NCBI GenBank assembly: GCA_001898235.1
Contig: MKTN01000069.1
Span: forward strand, 1 to 33,219
DNA length: 33,219 bases
Reading direction: 5' to 3'
From: Gammaproteobacteria bacterium 39-13
GTDB lineage: Bacteria; Pseudomonadota; Gammaproteobacteria; Berkiellales; Berkiellaceae
In this document: one piece after another, positions 15,643 to 24,440 of the stretch
Layout: the number at the start of each line of letters is the position of its first letter
Numbering within the stretch: the first letter of the stretch is position 1
Made by a program: the position numbers and the translations under genes
The notes under the pieces: model-generated
Databases searched by the model: none
What the model was told of the DNA's origin: nothing
Seen by the model: the letters and a program-made list of their open reading frames with translations, nothing else

Positions 15643-16587
15643 TTACGCTTCTGTATATACCGTTGTTTTTCGCTTTCTAAGTGCAGGGCGCCAGCCGGTG
15701 CCAATCACAATTGAGCCAAGTACTAGCAACATGCCGATCACATCATACCAATGCAAACTTTCTGCTAAGAATAAAATAGCAAATAAAGTGGTCGCCACTG
15801 GCATTACGCCACCGAAAATGCCTGCCGTGCTAGCAGGAATGAAGGAAAGTCCCCAAGCCCATGCCCAAAAGAAAATAAGGCTACTAAGGGCTGCAATGAT
15901 AATAAGACTACCTTCCCAGGAAGAAAAAACGGAAAGATCAAAGGTGCCTGTGAATAGAGCACAAGGCAATAAAGTAACAAAGCCTACCACATTGGCAATA
16001 AAAGAAGATCCTAAGGGCGTCATACGATCCGCCAGCTTTCGGCCGATAATCGAATACATTGCTTCAGGGATCATTGCTAGAAAAACCAAAAAATCACCGA
16101 AATAGGTGTGGTTAAGATTCTCCATACCTTCAAAATGATCAAGGTTGATTACGAGGATCCCAAGCATTGCTAGAATGAGAGCAAATAATTTAGGCCAATT
16201 AAGCTTTTCTTTTAGCATCCAAACGGCGCAAATGGCAATAATGGCAGGTAAAGTGCTACCAACAATGCCTGCAGCTGTAGCGGTCGTATGCTGCAACCCC
16301 CAGACGAAGAAAAGGTTAAATAAAAAGGCGGCAAAAACGCCTTGCAACACCCCAAAGATCCAATCCATCTTCGTCAGTTTTCCTTCAGGATGCTTAGGAT
16401 CGATAATGGTTGTGCCAGTCATTTTTAAAGTAACGGCTAAAATAACGGAACTTAAGAAAAATCGGCTTGCCAACAACATGAACATAGGCATTACGGCAAG
16501 CAAAAATTTACTTGTTACCACATTAATGCTGATACCGGTTTGGGCAATAGCTAAAACGATATAACCGACGAGTAATGACCGACGCAT
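15643..16587 (-). CDS. EamA/DMT-family transporter
   Basis: This inner-membrane protein of 314 residues has about ten hydrophobic segments arranged as two EamA repeats (roughly residues 5-140 and 160-300). Typical features are the ASRFFLSSVILAVTL segment after strand-like loop 1, and FFWAWAWGLSFIPAS followed by ...GIFGGVMPVATTLFAILFL in the second half. Drug/metabolite transporters of this type export amino acids, nucleobases or other small metabolites, and the substrate is not deducible. I take ATG at 16587 (MRRSLLVGYIV). A TTG eleven codons upstream (16620) would add a segment that no EamA protein needs, and it lacks a ribosome-binding site. The gene is convergent with the acyltransferase. 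Confidence 0.85.
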   Translation of the reverse strand: MRRSLLVGYIVLAIAQTGISINVVTSKFLLAVMPMFMLLASRFFLSSVILAVTLKMTGTTIIDPKHPEGKLTKMDWIFGVLQGVFAAFLFNLFFVWGLQHTTATAAGIVGSTLPAIIAICAVWMLKEKLNWPKLFALILAMLGILVINLDHFEGMENLNHTYFGDFLVFLAMIPEAMYSIIGRKLADRMTPLGSSFIANVVGFVTLLPCALFTGTFDLSVFSSWEGSLIIIAALSSLIFFWAWAWGLSFIPASTAGIFGGVMPVATTLFAILFLAESLHWYDVIGMLLVLGSIVIGTGWRPALRKRKTTVYTEA

Positions 16588-16872
16588 GATAAATCCGGAT
16601 AAATTATTTAAGGACAACAAGGGATATTTGAGTGTTTACAATAAAATTCTAGCAGAAAAATTTTGGCTTGAATAATGATTTTAGGTATAAACAAATAATT
16701 TCCCGATAAATGGCATATTTTTCATTTTTAATACTTGTCGTTTTATTTAAGTATTTGTGAATGCCTCTCCCAATATCATTGCATGTATTGCGAAAAGAGC
16801 TATTAATTTTGCAGGTAGTAAAAGGCGTTTTCTTACCTTGAAATTAGCATCTAATTTATTGAACTGTATTTA

Positions 16873-17727
16873 CTATAACAATAATTCTTTTTTGCGTTTA
16901 AATTTAGAGGGAAGGGGTTGGCAACGTGGGCAAAAATAGGTACTACGCTGCCCAAGTCGGATAGCATGAATAGGGGATTGGCATGATAGACAAGGCTCTT
17001 CTTGTCTATCATATACTTTTAATTCTTGGCTAAAATAGCCTGGTTTGCCATCACTTTGGCAAAAATCTTTTAAAGTGGTGCCACCTTTCTTAATTGCTTT
17101 GCCTAGTACTTTTTGAATGGCCTTATGAAGATCTTGATATTGAGTAAGTGAAAGTGCATTGGCTGGGTACTCGGGATGTATTTTGGCCATAAATAGGCTT
17201 TCACTGGCATAAATATTGCCCACGCCAACAACAACTTTTTGATTCATAATAAAAGTTTTGATGGGAGAACGATGCTTTTGTGCTGATTGATATAAATATG
17301 TTGCAGTGAATTCAGTGCTAAGGGGCTCAGGTCCTAAATTTTCCAACTGTGCTAGAGTGTGGTGGTTTGGCAACCATAGTAAAGCACCAAAACGACGTGG
17401 ATCGTTTAATCTTAGTATTTTATTAGAGCTCAGTATGCAATCAAAATGATCATGTGCACGTAAGGGGGTTGTTGCAGAAACAATGCGTAAAGTACCAGAC
17501 ATACCTAAATGGATAACAACGGTCCCTGTTGGCACTTGAATTAAAATGTATTTTGCTCTTCGGCTAACTTCTGTAATAGTTGCATCAATCAGATGATCTT
17601 TTAATGCCTTGATGGGAATAGGCCAACGTAATTGTTTATGACGGAAGATGACTTGAGTAATGGTTTGATTAACAAGGTGAGGGCTGATACCACGGCAAGT
17701 GGTTTCAACTTCGGGTAATTCAGGCAT
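16873..17727 (-). CDS. mutM: Formamidopyrimidine-DNA glycosylase MutM (Fpg)
   Basis: This 284-residue bifunctional glycosylase/AP-lyase removes 8-oxoguanine and formamidopyrimidines from DNA. The mature N-terminus begins PELPEVETT, giving the catalytic Pro (after Met removal) and Glu. Lys59 in the RRAKYILI segment and Arg261 in GQRSTYFCPRCQ are the other expected contacts. The helix-two-turn-helix (VVGVGNIYASESLF) is intact. The C-terminal zinc finger uses Cys246, Cys249, Cys266 and Cys269. A basic tail of about 14 residues (PLPSKFKRKKELLL) extends beyond the finger, longer than in E. coli. Its 5' flank is a palindromic repeat, so no clear promoter is seen. Confidence 0.96.
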   Translation of the reverse strand: MPELPEVETTCRGISPHLVNQTITQVIFRHKQLRWPIPIKALKDHLIDATITEVSRRAKYILIQVPTGTVVIHLGMSGTLRIVSATTPLRAHDHFDCILSSNKILRLNDPRRFGALLWLPNHHTLAQLENLGPEPLSTEFTATYLYQSAQKHRSPIKTFIMNQKVVVGVGNIYASESLFMAKIHPEYPANALSLTQYQDLHKAIQKVLGKAIKKGGTTLKDFCQSDGKPGYFSQELKVYDRQEEPCLSCQSPIHAIRLGQRSTYFCPRCQPLPSKFKRKKELLL

Positions 17728-17784
17728 ATATCACTTTTTAAATATTAATTTTTCTCTTGTTGCACCAGAGGCGCATTATTCCCA

Positions 17785-17884
17785 CTTTGTAAAGGGGGAG
17801 CGTCGCGAAGCGACGAGGGGGATTTATATCCGGTGACGCTAAATCTCCCTCGCCCTTCGGGCTTCCCTCTTTACAAAGAGGGAG
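17785..17884. repeat. Cruciform-type palindromic repeat between mutM and purD
   Basis: The outer arms CTTTGTAAAGGGGGA (left) and TCCCTCTTTACAAAG (right) pair imperfectly. GGGGGATTTA and TAAATCTCCC form a further inner pair. Each half also carries its own hairpin: CGTCGC-GAA-GCGACG (17801-17815) and GCCCTTCGGGC (17852-17862). This is a typical dispersed non-coding repeat, with no coding sequence and no transposase. Confidence 0.75.
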
Positions 17885-17934
17885 TTTTGTTCGCTTCGCT
17901 CACTTGTGCTACGAAAATTGTCTGGTAGGTGTTG

Positions 17935-19218
17935 TTAATTTTTCCCTAGCGCTTTATATCCAATGTCACTTCGATAAAACACACCATCCCAAGCAACCTT
18001 CTTTACAATGCGATAAGCTTTAGTTTGTGCATCTTGTAAGGTTTCACCAAGGGCTGTAACACAAAGCACCCGTCCGCCATTCGTTAAGATCCGTCCCTCT
18101 TCGATTTTAGTGCCCGCGTGAAAAATTTTATAAACTTTACTGGGCGCAATATCATTTAATGTCGGACATACATCTCCCTTTTTAACTTCATCAGGATAGC
18201 CTGCGGCTGCAAGCACTACGCCTAATGCATAGTTAGGATCCCATTCGGCAACATAAGTGTTGAGCGTACCATTGAGAGCATCTAGACACATTTGAGCAAA
18301 ATCAGAAGCTAAACGCATCAAGATGGGTTGGGTTTCAGGATCGCCAAAGCGGCAGTTATATTCCAGCACTTTGATTTCTTCTTTAGGAGAAATCATCAAG
18401 CCTGCATAGAGAAAGCCTTTAAAAGGATAACCTTCTTGAGATAACCCTTTCAGGGTAGGTTCTATCACTGTTGCAAGAATTTCATCATGCAAATGCGGGC
18501 TAACAAGAGGTGCTGGCGAATAGGCGCCCATACCACCCGTGTTTGGACCTTTGTCGCCATCATCACGTGCTTTGTGATCTTGTGATGTTGCTAAAGGAAC
18601 ATAATGTTCCCCATCACATAGAACGATAAAACTCACTTCCTCACCTTCAAGGAAATCTTCTATAATAATTTGGTCACCCGCCAGCCCAAAGCGCTTATGA
18701 GATAGCATGTCAACCACAGTACCTTCTGCTTCAGTCTTATCTTTGGCAATGACAACGCCTTTTCCTGCTGCCAGACCATCTGCTTTAATTACAATAGGAT
18801 AAGCGCATTCGGCTAAATACTGTTGTGCAGCTTCAAGGGAATTAAAAACACGCGCTCTTGCTGTAGGGATATTGTGTCGTTCCATAAATGCTTTGGAAAA
18901 AACTTTTGAACCTTCCAATTGAGCAGCATCTTTTGTCGGACCAAGACAGGGCAAATTCCTTTGCGTAAAATAATCAACAATACCTGCTACAAGTGGCGCC
19001 TCAGGCCCAACAACCGTAAAATTGATTTGTTGAACTTTGACGAATTCGACAAGCTCTTCAAAATGAAGTGGATCAATAGGAACATTTTCTACCTTGGGTT
19101 CACGATAGGTTCCTGCATTTCCTGGCGCCACATAAACCGTTTTGACTAAAGGAGATTGTGCTAATTTCCAAGCCAATGCATGTTCACGACCACCATTTCC
19201 AATCACTAATACTTTCAT
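17935..19218 (-). CDS. purD: Phosphoribosylamine-glycine ligase (GAR synthetase)
   Basis: This 427-residue ATP-grasp enzyme joins glycine to phosphoribosylamine in the second step of purine synthesis. The N-terminal domain has the VLVIGNGGREHALAWKLA motif. The ATP-grasp core includes VIKADGLAAGKGVV and EEVSFIVLCDG, followed by GPNTGGMGAYSPAP and the substrate/metal site EYNCRFGDPETQ. The C-terminal GHMP-like extension is complete. It lies 15 bases downstream of purH and is very probably cotranscribed with it. AAGAGA is a plausible ribosome-binding site, set rather far from the ATG. Confidence 0.97.
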   Translation of the reverse strand: MKVLVIGNGGREHALAWKLAQSPLVKTVYVAPGNAGTYREPKVENVPIDPLHFEELVEFVKVQQINFTVVGPEAPLVAGIVDYFTQRNLPCLGPTKDAAQLEGSKVFSKAFMERHNIPTARARVFNSLEAAQQYLAECAYPIVIKADGLAAGKGVVIAKDKTEAEGTVVDMLSHKRFGLAGDQIIIEDFLEGEEVSFIVLCDGEHYVPLATSQDHKARDDGDKGPNTGGMGAYSPAPLVSPHLHDEILATVIEPTLKGLSQEGYPFKGFLYAGLMISPKEEIKVLEYNCRFGDPETQPILMRLASDFAQMCLDALNGTLNTYVAEWDPNYALGVVLAAAGYPDEVKKGDVCPTLNDIAPSKVYKIFHAGTKIEEGRILTNGGRVLCVTALGETLQDAQTKAYRIVKKVAWDGVFYRSDIGYKALGKN

Positions 19219-19233
19219 TTTATTTTTTTTCTC

Positions 19234-20811
19234 TTAATGTCGAAAACATCTTGTCCCTGTAAATATCATGGCTATGCCAAGCTCATTGGCACAATCAATG
19301 ACTTCATTATCGCGTTTGGAACCACCAGGCTGGATAATAGCCGTGATGCCAAATTCATGTGCTTTTTCAATATTATCTTTGAAAGGGAAAAAAGCATCTG
19401 ATGCCATCACAGCACCTTTAAGATCCAATTTCATTTCTTTGGCTTTTAAAGCAGCAATTTCAGTGCTAAAAATACGTGACATTTGCCCTGCGCCAATGCC
19501 AAGCGTTTGTCCGTTTTTAGCATAGAGAATAGCATTAGATTTTATATATTTGATAACGTGCCAACCAAATAACAAATCTTGTATTTCTGCTGCGCTAGGA
19601 GCGCGTTTTGTCACAATTTCTCTTGTAATAGTATTAATCCCACTATTATCCTGCGATTGCACCAAGATCCCACCATTCACACTTTTAATGTCTATGCGAT
19701 GCGCCATCGCATGAGTTGGAACTGCATGAAATTGGAGTAGGCGACAGTTTTGTTTTTGTTGAGCCAATTGAATAGCCTGCGTCGTAAATTCTGGCGCAAT
19801 TAAAACTTCAACAAATTGTTGATTAAAAATATGCTGTAATAACTTATCATCTACTTTTTGATTAAAAGCGATAATGCCGCCAAATGCAGAAATTGGATCA
19901 CAAGCATAAGCTTTGTCATACGCCTGCAAAAGAGAAGTACCAACGGCAACACCGCAAGGATTAGCATGTTTTACTATTACACACGCTGGTTGTTCAAAAT
20001 TTTTGACACACTCAAGTGCTGTGTCACCATCTAAAATATTATTAAATGATAATTCTTTGCCTTGCAGCTGAATAGCGGAAGTAATGCAGTCGGGGGCAGG
20101 GGAGGCCTCTTGATAAAATGCGCCTTGCTGGTGTGGATTTTCGCCATAGCGCAATTTTTCTTTAAGTTGATAATTTAGTGATAAAGTTCTGCCAAATCCG
20201 GTAAGTGGTTGTTGATCAATCTTTTGTCCAAAGAAATTGGCGATATTGCCATCATAAGAGGCAGTGTGCGCAAAAGCTTTAGCTGCATAATAAAATCGAG
20301 ATTCTTCTCTGACAGTACCGTGATTATTTTCTAGTTCGAGAATAAAGCCTTGATAATCACTAGGATCAACAAGTATTGTGCACCATTCGTGATTTTTAGC
20401 TGCAGCTCGAATTAAAGAAGGCCCACCAATATCAATGTTTTCGATGATATCTTCTAAAGAGGCATCTGGCTTTTGACTAACTTGTTCAAAAGGATAAAGA
20501 TTTACAACAACTAAATCGATATCGGGAATATCATGCGCAAGCATAATATCGCCATCAACATCGCGTCTACCGAGGATGCCGCCGGCAATTTTGGGGTGAA
20601 GTGTTTTCACTCGACCATTCATGATTTCAGGAAAACCTGTATATTCATTAACGGTGATTACCGGTAAACCATGTTGTTTGAGTAAAGAGGCGGTGTTGCC
20701 AGTAGAGATAAGTTCTACGCCTCTAAGGTGCAGACTTTCTGCTAAAGGGATAATATTCGTTTTATCATAAACAGTTAGTAATGCACGTTGAATAACGGTT
20801 GATTCATGCAT
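19234..20811 (-). CDS. purH: Bifunctional AICAR transformylase / IMP cyclohydrolase
   Basis: This 525-residue protein catalyses the last two steps of IMP synthesis. The N-terminal MGS-like cyclohydrolase domain (about 1-195) shows LLTVYDKTNI, LISTGNTASLL, GFPEIMNGRVKTLHPKI and VVVNLYPFE. The formyltransferase domain follows, with LRYGENPHQQ, the catalytic Lys-His in VIVKHANPCGVAVG, and the C-terminal GTRCFRH. The whole chain is intact. It lies 33 bases after fis and 15 before purD, an order common in gammaproteobacteria. Confidence 0.97.
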   Translation of the reverse strand: MHESTVIQRALLTVYDKTNIIPLAESLHLRGVELISTGNTASLLKQHGLPVITVNEYTGFPEIMNGRVKTLHPKIAGGILGRRDVDGDIMLAHDIPDIDLVVVNLYPFEQVSQKPDASLEDIIENIDIGGPSLIRAAAKNHEWCTILVDPSDYQGFILELENNHGTVREESRFYYAAKAFAHTASYDGNIANFFGQKIDQQPLTGFGRTLSLNYQLKEKLRYGENPHQQGAFYQEASPAPDCITSAIQLQGKELSFNNILDGDTALECVKNFEQPACVIVKHANPCGVAVGTSLLQAYDKAYACDPISAFGGIIAFNQKVDDKLLQHIFNQQFVEVLIAPEFTTQAIQLAQQKQNCRLLQFHAVPTHAMAHRIDIKSVNGGILVQSQDNSGINTITREIVTKRAPSAAEIQDLLFGWHVIKYIKSNAILYAKNGQTLGIGAGQMSRIFSTEIAALKAKEMKLDLKGAVMASDAFFPFKDNIEKAHEFGITAIIQPGGSKRDNEVIDCANELGIAMIFTGTRCFRH

Positions 20812-20844
20812 GGCGTTTGGCCTATGTAGTGAAAATTAAAAAAC

Positions 20845-21123
20845 CTATTCTAATCCATACTCTGCAAGGCGTTTGCGCAAAGTCCCTCTTGCCAACCCCA
20901 ACCAATCTGCAGCTTTGCTTTGGTTGCCACCAGTATAATCTAAGACAGTTTTAAATAATCCAAGTTCCACTTCCTTAATCACCATTTCATATAACTTTTG
21001 AGCTGGTTGACCATCCAGTGCACAAAAATATTCTTGGATCATCTGCGAAACGACTTCTCTTAACGGTGTTTGATTTTTTGAGGACGTTGGTAAGTCCTCT
21101 TCCGTGACGCATGCTTCTATCAT
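20845..21123 (-). CDS. fis: DNA-binding protein Fis
   Basis: This 92-residue nucleoid-associated regulator bends DNA and affects rRNA transcription, recombination and growth-phase control. The C-terminal helix-turn-helix is unmistakable (TGGNQSKAADWLGLARGTLR then KRLAEYGLE). The N-terminal half (about 10-45) should form the dimerisation part and beta-hairpin arms. Its ATG overlaps the dusB stop by four bases (ATGA), so translation is coupled, as in the dusB-fis operon of enteric bacteria. E. coli Fis is 98 residues, so the size is normal. Confidence 0.95.
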   Translation of the reverse strand: MIEACVTEEDLPTSSKNQTPLREVVSQMIQEYFCALDGQPAQKLYEMVIKEVELGLFKTVLDYTGGNQSKAADWLGLARGTLRKRLAEYGLE

Positions 21124-22133
21124 TGCTCTAGTTCCATTACAGTCGCAAAAAAAGTTTCAGCAGCATCTAGCTGTGCTTGGGCATTATTTAATTGATTAAA
21201 TGCATGTCTAAATGCGCCACCATGACGCTGCCCTTTGCTGTACCAGGAGACATGCTTACGAGCGACGAGCACGCCTCTATCTTCACCGTAAAACGCGTAA
21301 AGATTTTTCATATGATTTATCATCACATCGCGAATCATTTGATTCGAAGGGGCAGGATAATGCTCTTGGTGAACAAGATAATGCATAATTTCTCTGAAAA
21401 TCCAAGGCCTTCCTTGTGCAGCCCTTCCAATCATAATGGCATCAGCTCCCGTTTTTTCGAGAACCAATTTTGCTTTTTCTGGCGTATTGATATCGCCATT
21501 CGCAATAATAGGAATAGAAACGGCTTGTTTTATCGCGGCAATAGTATCGTATTCGGCTTCACCATTAAACATACAAGCGCGAGTACGCCCATGTATAGCA
21601 AGTGCTTGGATCCCGCAAGATTCAGCCATTTTAGCAATGTTGACGCCATTTCGATGATGCGTATCCCAGCCAGTACGAATTTTAAGTGTGACAGGAATTT
21701 TAACAGCGCTAACAACTTGTTCTAAAATTTTCGCGACCAAAGGCTCATCTTTGAGTAGGGCAGATCCTGATAATGTATTACAGACCTTTTTGGCGGGACA
21801 TCCCATGTTTATATCAATAATTTCAGCGCCTTGTGCTTCGTTATAACTTGCAGCTTGCGCCATCATGTTAGGATCGGCCCCAACAATTTGTACGGAGCAA
21901 GGACGTGTTTCGCCTTCATGATTTGCGCGCCGTTTGGTTTTTTCGCTGCCATGTAGCAGGGAATTTGCACCTACCATTTCAGAAACAGCTAGGCCTGCGC
22001 CTAAATTTTTGCATAATTGTCGAAAGGGTCTGTCTGTCACCCCAGCCATGGGTGCCAAGATAATGGGATTGTCTATTTCGAATGGCCCAATTTTTAATTT
22101 AGCCGGCTTAGTTGTTTTTGATGATTCTGACAT
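21120..22133 (-). CDS. dusB: tRNA-dihydrouridine synthase B
   Basis: This 337-residue flavoenzyme reduces specific uridines in the tRNA D-loop. It is a TIM barrel with FMN-site motifs: NPIILAPMAGVTDRPFR at the start, SEMVGA, VQIVGADP, and DINMGCPAKKV with the catalytic Cys112. KIRTGWD, LAIHGRTRACMFNGEA, IIANGDI and IMIGRAAQGRPWIF follow. The C-terminal helical tRNA-binding domain is present. It starts an operon with fis. The 122-base gap from prmA carries a TATAAT-like box on the same strand (complement of 22161-22166) and a GGGAAGAG/CTCTTCCC inverted repeat. Confidence 0.97.
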   Translation of the reverse strand: MSESSKTTKPAKLKIGPFEIDNPIILAPMAGVTDRPFRQLCKNLGAGLAVSEMVGANSLLHGSEKTKRRANHEGETRPCSVQIVGADPNMMAQAASYNEAQGAEIIDINMGCPAKKVCNTLSGSALLKDEPLVAKILEQVVSAVKIPVTLKIRTGWDTHHRNGVNIAKMAESCGIQALAIHGRTRACMFNGEAEYDTIAAIKQAVSIPIIANGDINTPEKAKLVLEKTGADAIMIGRAAQGRPWIFREIMHYLVHQEHYPAPSNQMIRDVMINHMKNLYAFYGEDRGVLVARKHVSWYSKGQRHGGAFRHAFNQLNNAQAQLDAAETFFATVMELEQ

Positions 22134-22151
22134 GACTGGTGCTCTTACATT

Positions 22152-22205
22152 GGGAAGAGAATTATACTCATTTAATAGCCAGAATACAGCGTTTATACTC
22201 TTCCC
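22152..22205. promoter_or_regulatory. Upstream region of dusB-fis with an inverted repeat and a -10-like box
   Basis: GGGAAGAG (22152-22159) and CTCTTCCC (22198-22205) are perfect inverted arms. Between them, the minus strand carries TATAAT (22166-22161) about 30 bases before the dusB start, with no good -35. TATACTCTTCCC at 22194-22205 also resembles the left end of the element at 31973, so part of a decayed repeat may be present. Confidence 0.35.
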
Positions 22206-22255
22206 TTTTCCTTTAATGCTTTCGTCGCTTTAGCGAAGGAAGGTTGTTGTCTACG

Positions 22256-23140
22256 CTAGTTATTTACTTTGGTGCCTACCAGCAAAACCCAATCTTCTTG
22301 GGTTTTGGGTATTTCAAACAAAAACCAGGGACTGTAGGCAGCTTTAACGGCATCAAGTTGCTTAGTTAGTAAGCCTGAAAGCACGATATTGCCACCTTCA
22401 GCACAATATTCCTTGAGATGTGGAGCAAGTTTGATTAAAGGCTCAGCTAAAATATTCGCTAAAATGGTTTGAGCTTTTACAGAGCCTGGTAATTCTTGAG
22501 GTTGTATCGTGATGAGCTGTTCAGCGGAGAGTGAATTTCTGGCTGCATTTTCAGCAGAAGCGATTAAAGCCTGAGGGTCATAATCTACGGCCCATACTTG
22601 TTTTGCGCCAAGCTTTAGGGCTGCAATGCCTAAAATGCCTGAACCACAGCCATAATCAATAATCACTTCATCTTTTGGGGGATGTGCATCCAACCATGAG
22701 AGGCATAGCGCCGTGGTGGGGTGGGTCCCCGTTCCAAAAGCAAGACCAGGATCAAGTGTGACAATTGCAGCATTTTTCTCTTCTGGTAAAACGGTGTCAC
22801 TTGGCACAATCCATAGATTTTGCCCAAATTGCATAGGATGAAAATGCTCTAACCACGTGCGAGTCCATTCTTGATCCGCAAGTGGGGATATTTGAAGTGG
22901 AGTATTAGGCAAAAAATCGCTAAGCGCTTCATGTACGGCGTTGATTGTAATATTGTCTTCAAATAAGCCGACAATTTTTACCTTGTTCCAAAGAGGGGTT
23001 TCACCAGGGCGTGGCTCAAGAATAGGGGTTTCCCCCGCATCGAAGAAAGAAACGCTAACGGCGCCAAGTTGCTCTAGTTGCTCACTACATTTTTCACTGA
23101 GCATTTTGGGAATTTCAAAGGAAACTTCTAACCAAGACAT
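22256..23140 (-). CDS. prmA: Ribosomal protein L11 methyltransferase
   Basis: This 294-residue protein is a SAM-dependent enzyme that methylates ribosomal protein L11 on several amino groups. The N-terminal substrate-recognition domain (MSWLEVSFEIP to about residue 90) is linked to a Rossmann-fold domain. The catalytic part shows LDPGLAFGTGTHPTT, IIDYGCGSGILGIAALKLGA (SAM motif I), VDYDPQAL, and NILAEPLIKLAP in the position of the NPPF-like motif. The start codon stands directly at the edge of a repeat element (23142-23267), which therefore supplies its ribosome-binding site (GGAAAG on the minus strand) and probably its promoter region. Confidence 0.96.
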   Translation of the reverse strand: MSWLEVSFEIPKMLSEKCSEQLEQLGAVSVSFFDAGETPILEPRPGETPLWNKVKIVGLFEDNITINAVHEALSDFLPNTPLQISPLADQEWTRTWLEHFHPMQFGQNLWIVPSDTVLPEEKNAAIVTLDPGLAFGTGTHPTTALCLSWLDAHPPKDEVIIDYGCGSGILGIAALKLGAKQVWAVDYDPQALIASAENAARNSLSAEQLITIQPQELPGSVKAQTILANILAEPLIKLAPHLKEYCAEGGNIVLSGLLTKQLDAVKAAYSPWFLFEIPKTQEDWVLLVGTKVNN

Positions 23141-23141
23141 G

Positions 23142-23267
23142 TATACGCTTTCCGTTTTGAATTTATGCTTTGCTGCTACTCTCTCACCTCAGTTACGTAC
23201 CAAAGCGTACGCGCCTGGGGATTCGTTCGCTTGGCGCCGCGCCTAAATTCAAACTGGTTCGAGTATA
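23142..23267. repeat. MITE-like repeat element A, upstream of prmA
   Basis: The ends are imperfect terminal inverted repeats of about 24 bases. The left begins TATACGCTTTCC and reaches TTTGAATTTA (23154-23165 region). The right contains TAAATTCAAACTGG and ends GAGTATA (23261-23267). The interior holds GCGTACGC and GGGATTCGTTCGCTTGGCGC-type sequence. Element B at 31973-32082 shares the left end, TTTGAATTTATG, the AGTTAYGTACC phrase, the central palindrome position and GATTCGTT, in the same order. No coding capacity is seen. Confidence 0.75.
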
Positions 23268-23336
23268 TACAGAAATAAGGGCAAAATTATACCACACTTC
23301 AAGTAGTGAAGCATCTAAGAACCCTATGGCAAGGGG

Positions 23337-23705
23337 TTATTCTGCGTCAGGACGGTTAATGTATTCTTTTACAATGTCAGCTGAGAGATCTTTAAGTTGA
23401 TGCAAGATGCGGTCAATCGTTGGATTCATTAAACCATGGTTTTTGATATCTTGTGTTAAATCTTCTAAAAGATGGGTAAATTTAGAAAGTTCTTCCAAAG
23501 CATCATGCATATTGCGCTTATCAAGCGTGTCATAGAATAATCCAAACTCATATCGCAGTTTACTGAGCTTGCTGAACTTGCTTGAGGTGATCCCTTCCTT
23601 TTCAAGTTGCTTACAAAGATCAGTGAATGCCTCATAGGGGTGAAGGGCACTGTCAAATTTTTTAGGAGCGCCAATACCCATTATCTTTTTCAACCAATTC
23701 AGCAT
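23337..23705 (-). CDS. Unknown 122-residue helical protein
   Basis: I do not recognise this small protein. It begins MLNWLKKIMGIGAPKKF, an amphipathic basic segment that might touch membranes but is not a signal peptide. The rest is charged and probably alpha-helical (KFSKLSKLRYEFGLFYDTLD, DALEELSKFTHLLEDLTQDI, DRILHQLKDLSADIVKEYI), with no cysteine. A ribosome-binding site (AGGTAGGA) lies about nine bases before the ATG. It sits in the accessory segment between accC and prmA, with element A downstream of its stop. A small regulatory or structural helical-bundle protein is as far as the sequence allows. Confidence 0.65.
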   Translation of the reverse strand: MLNWLKKIMGIGAPKKFDSALHPYEAFTDLCKQLEKEGITSSKFSKLSKLRYEFGLFYDTLDKRNMHDALEELSKFTHLLEDLTQDIKNHGLMNPTIDRILHQLKDLSADIVKEYINRPDAE

Positions 23706-23813
23706 GTTGGTAAATCCTACCTCTGTTATGGTTCTTCGTAGAATTGCTGTTCTGTCTTTATATACAAGAAATGGGATTTATCCCTTTATATTTAACATAA
23801 TAGCATACTTATA

Positions 23814-24440
23814 CTAGTGGCATCTCCTTCTGGCTGTATGCGTAGTTGTTGAGATATTTTCTCGTTCAGTCTGGTTAGTTTTTGATTGGCGATTGCGTAA
23901 AAAGTAGTGTGAATGATTGGTTGAATGAGTTGTAAAAGCAGTATTGCTTTTATTTTTCTGTTTAGAGACATTGTCTAATTTCTTTTCTAAATTTGAGATC
24001 CGCGTGATAAGTTTTTCGTTAATACGTTTATTTTCTGTGATCTGTTGATCAAGCTTTTCACGAGTGATTAAATCTCGGTAGGTACTATATCCGGCATAAA
24101 TTGAAATGGCTAATAGCGTAGGGATAGTGACGATAGGCTCTAGCAAAAAACTGGGTAATATATGGTGAATGAGTGGTGCTGCAGACAATATAGTTAGGGT
24201 TGAAAGCACGATGGGCATTATTTGAAAAGAGGTTTTTAAGGTCGAAGCAAATGAAAGGACCCCTTTAATGGCATTGGTGATTCTATCAATCCATGGTTGC
24301 CAGGATGCTTTTAATGCAACCAGAGATTTGTAAAGTTCTTTTGCTAAAAGATGGCAAAAATCGTAAACATTGTTATAAAAAGTATAAAAATAGTGCAATG
24401 TTATTTCGTAAAAAGGTAAGTGATTCGCGCGCTTTTTCAT
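23814..24440 (-). CDS. Unknown 208-residue membrane protein with coiled coil
   Basis: I do not recognise this protein. An N-terminal part rich in Tyr, Phe and His has no cleavable signal. Two adjacent hydrophobic stretches (about residues 70-90, SFQIMPIVLSTLTILSAAPL, and 95-115, SFLLEPIVTIPTLLAISIYA) look like a hairpin of membrane helices. A coiled coil (about 120-160, LDQQITENKRINEKLITRIS) follows, then a basic, Ser/Thr/Asn-rich tail ending TARRRCH. A membrane hairpin plus coiled coil is reminiscent of inclusion-membrane or host-organelle-targeted effectors of intracellular bacteria. No homology supports that, so it is a guess. The ATG has no strong ribosome-binding site. Confidence 0.6.
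   Translation of the reverse strand: MKKRANHLPFYEITLHYFYTFYNNVYDFCHLLAKELYKSLVALKASWQPWIDRITNAIKGVLSFASTLKTSFQIMPIVLSTLTILSAAPLIHHILPSFLLEPIVTIPTLLAISIYAGYSTYRDLITREKLDQQITENKRINEKLITRISNLEKKLDNVSKQKNKSNTAFTTHSTNHSHYFLRNRQSKTNQTERENISTTTHTARRRCH

Noticed and set aside
15425..16105. 226-codon plus-strand frame
   Set aside because: It starts in a repeat cluster and runs antisense through the EamA transporter gene, which has clear family motifs.
16588..16620. TTG start extending the EamA transporter by 11 residues
   Set aside because: No ribosome-binding site, and the ATG at 16587 begins directly at the first membrane helix as usual for the family.
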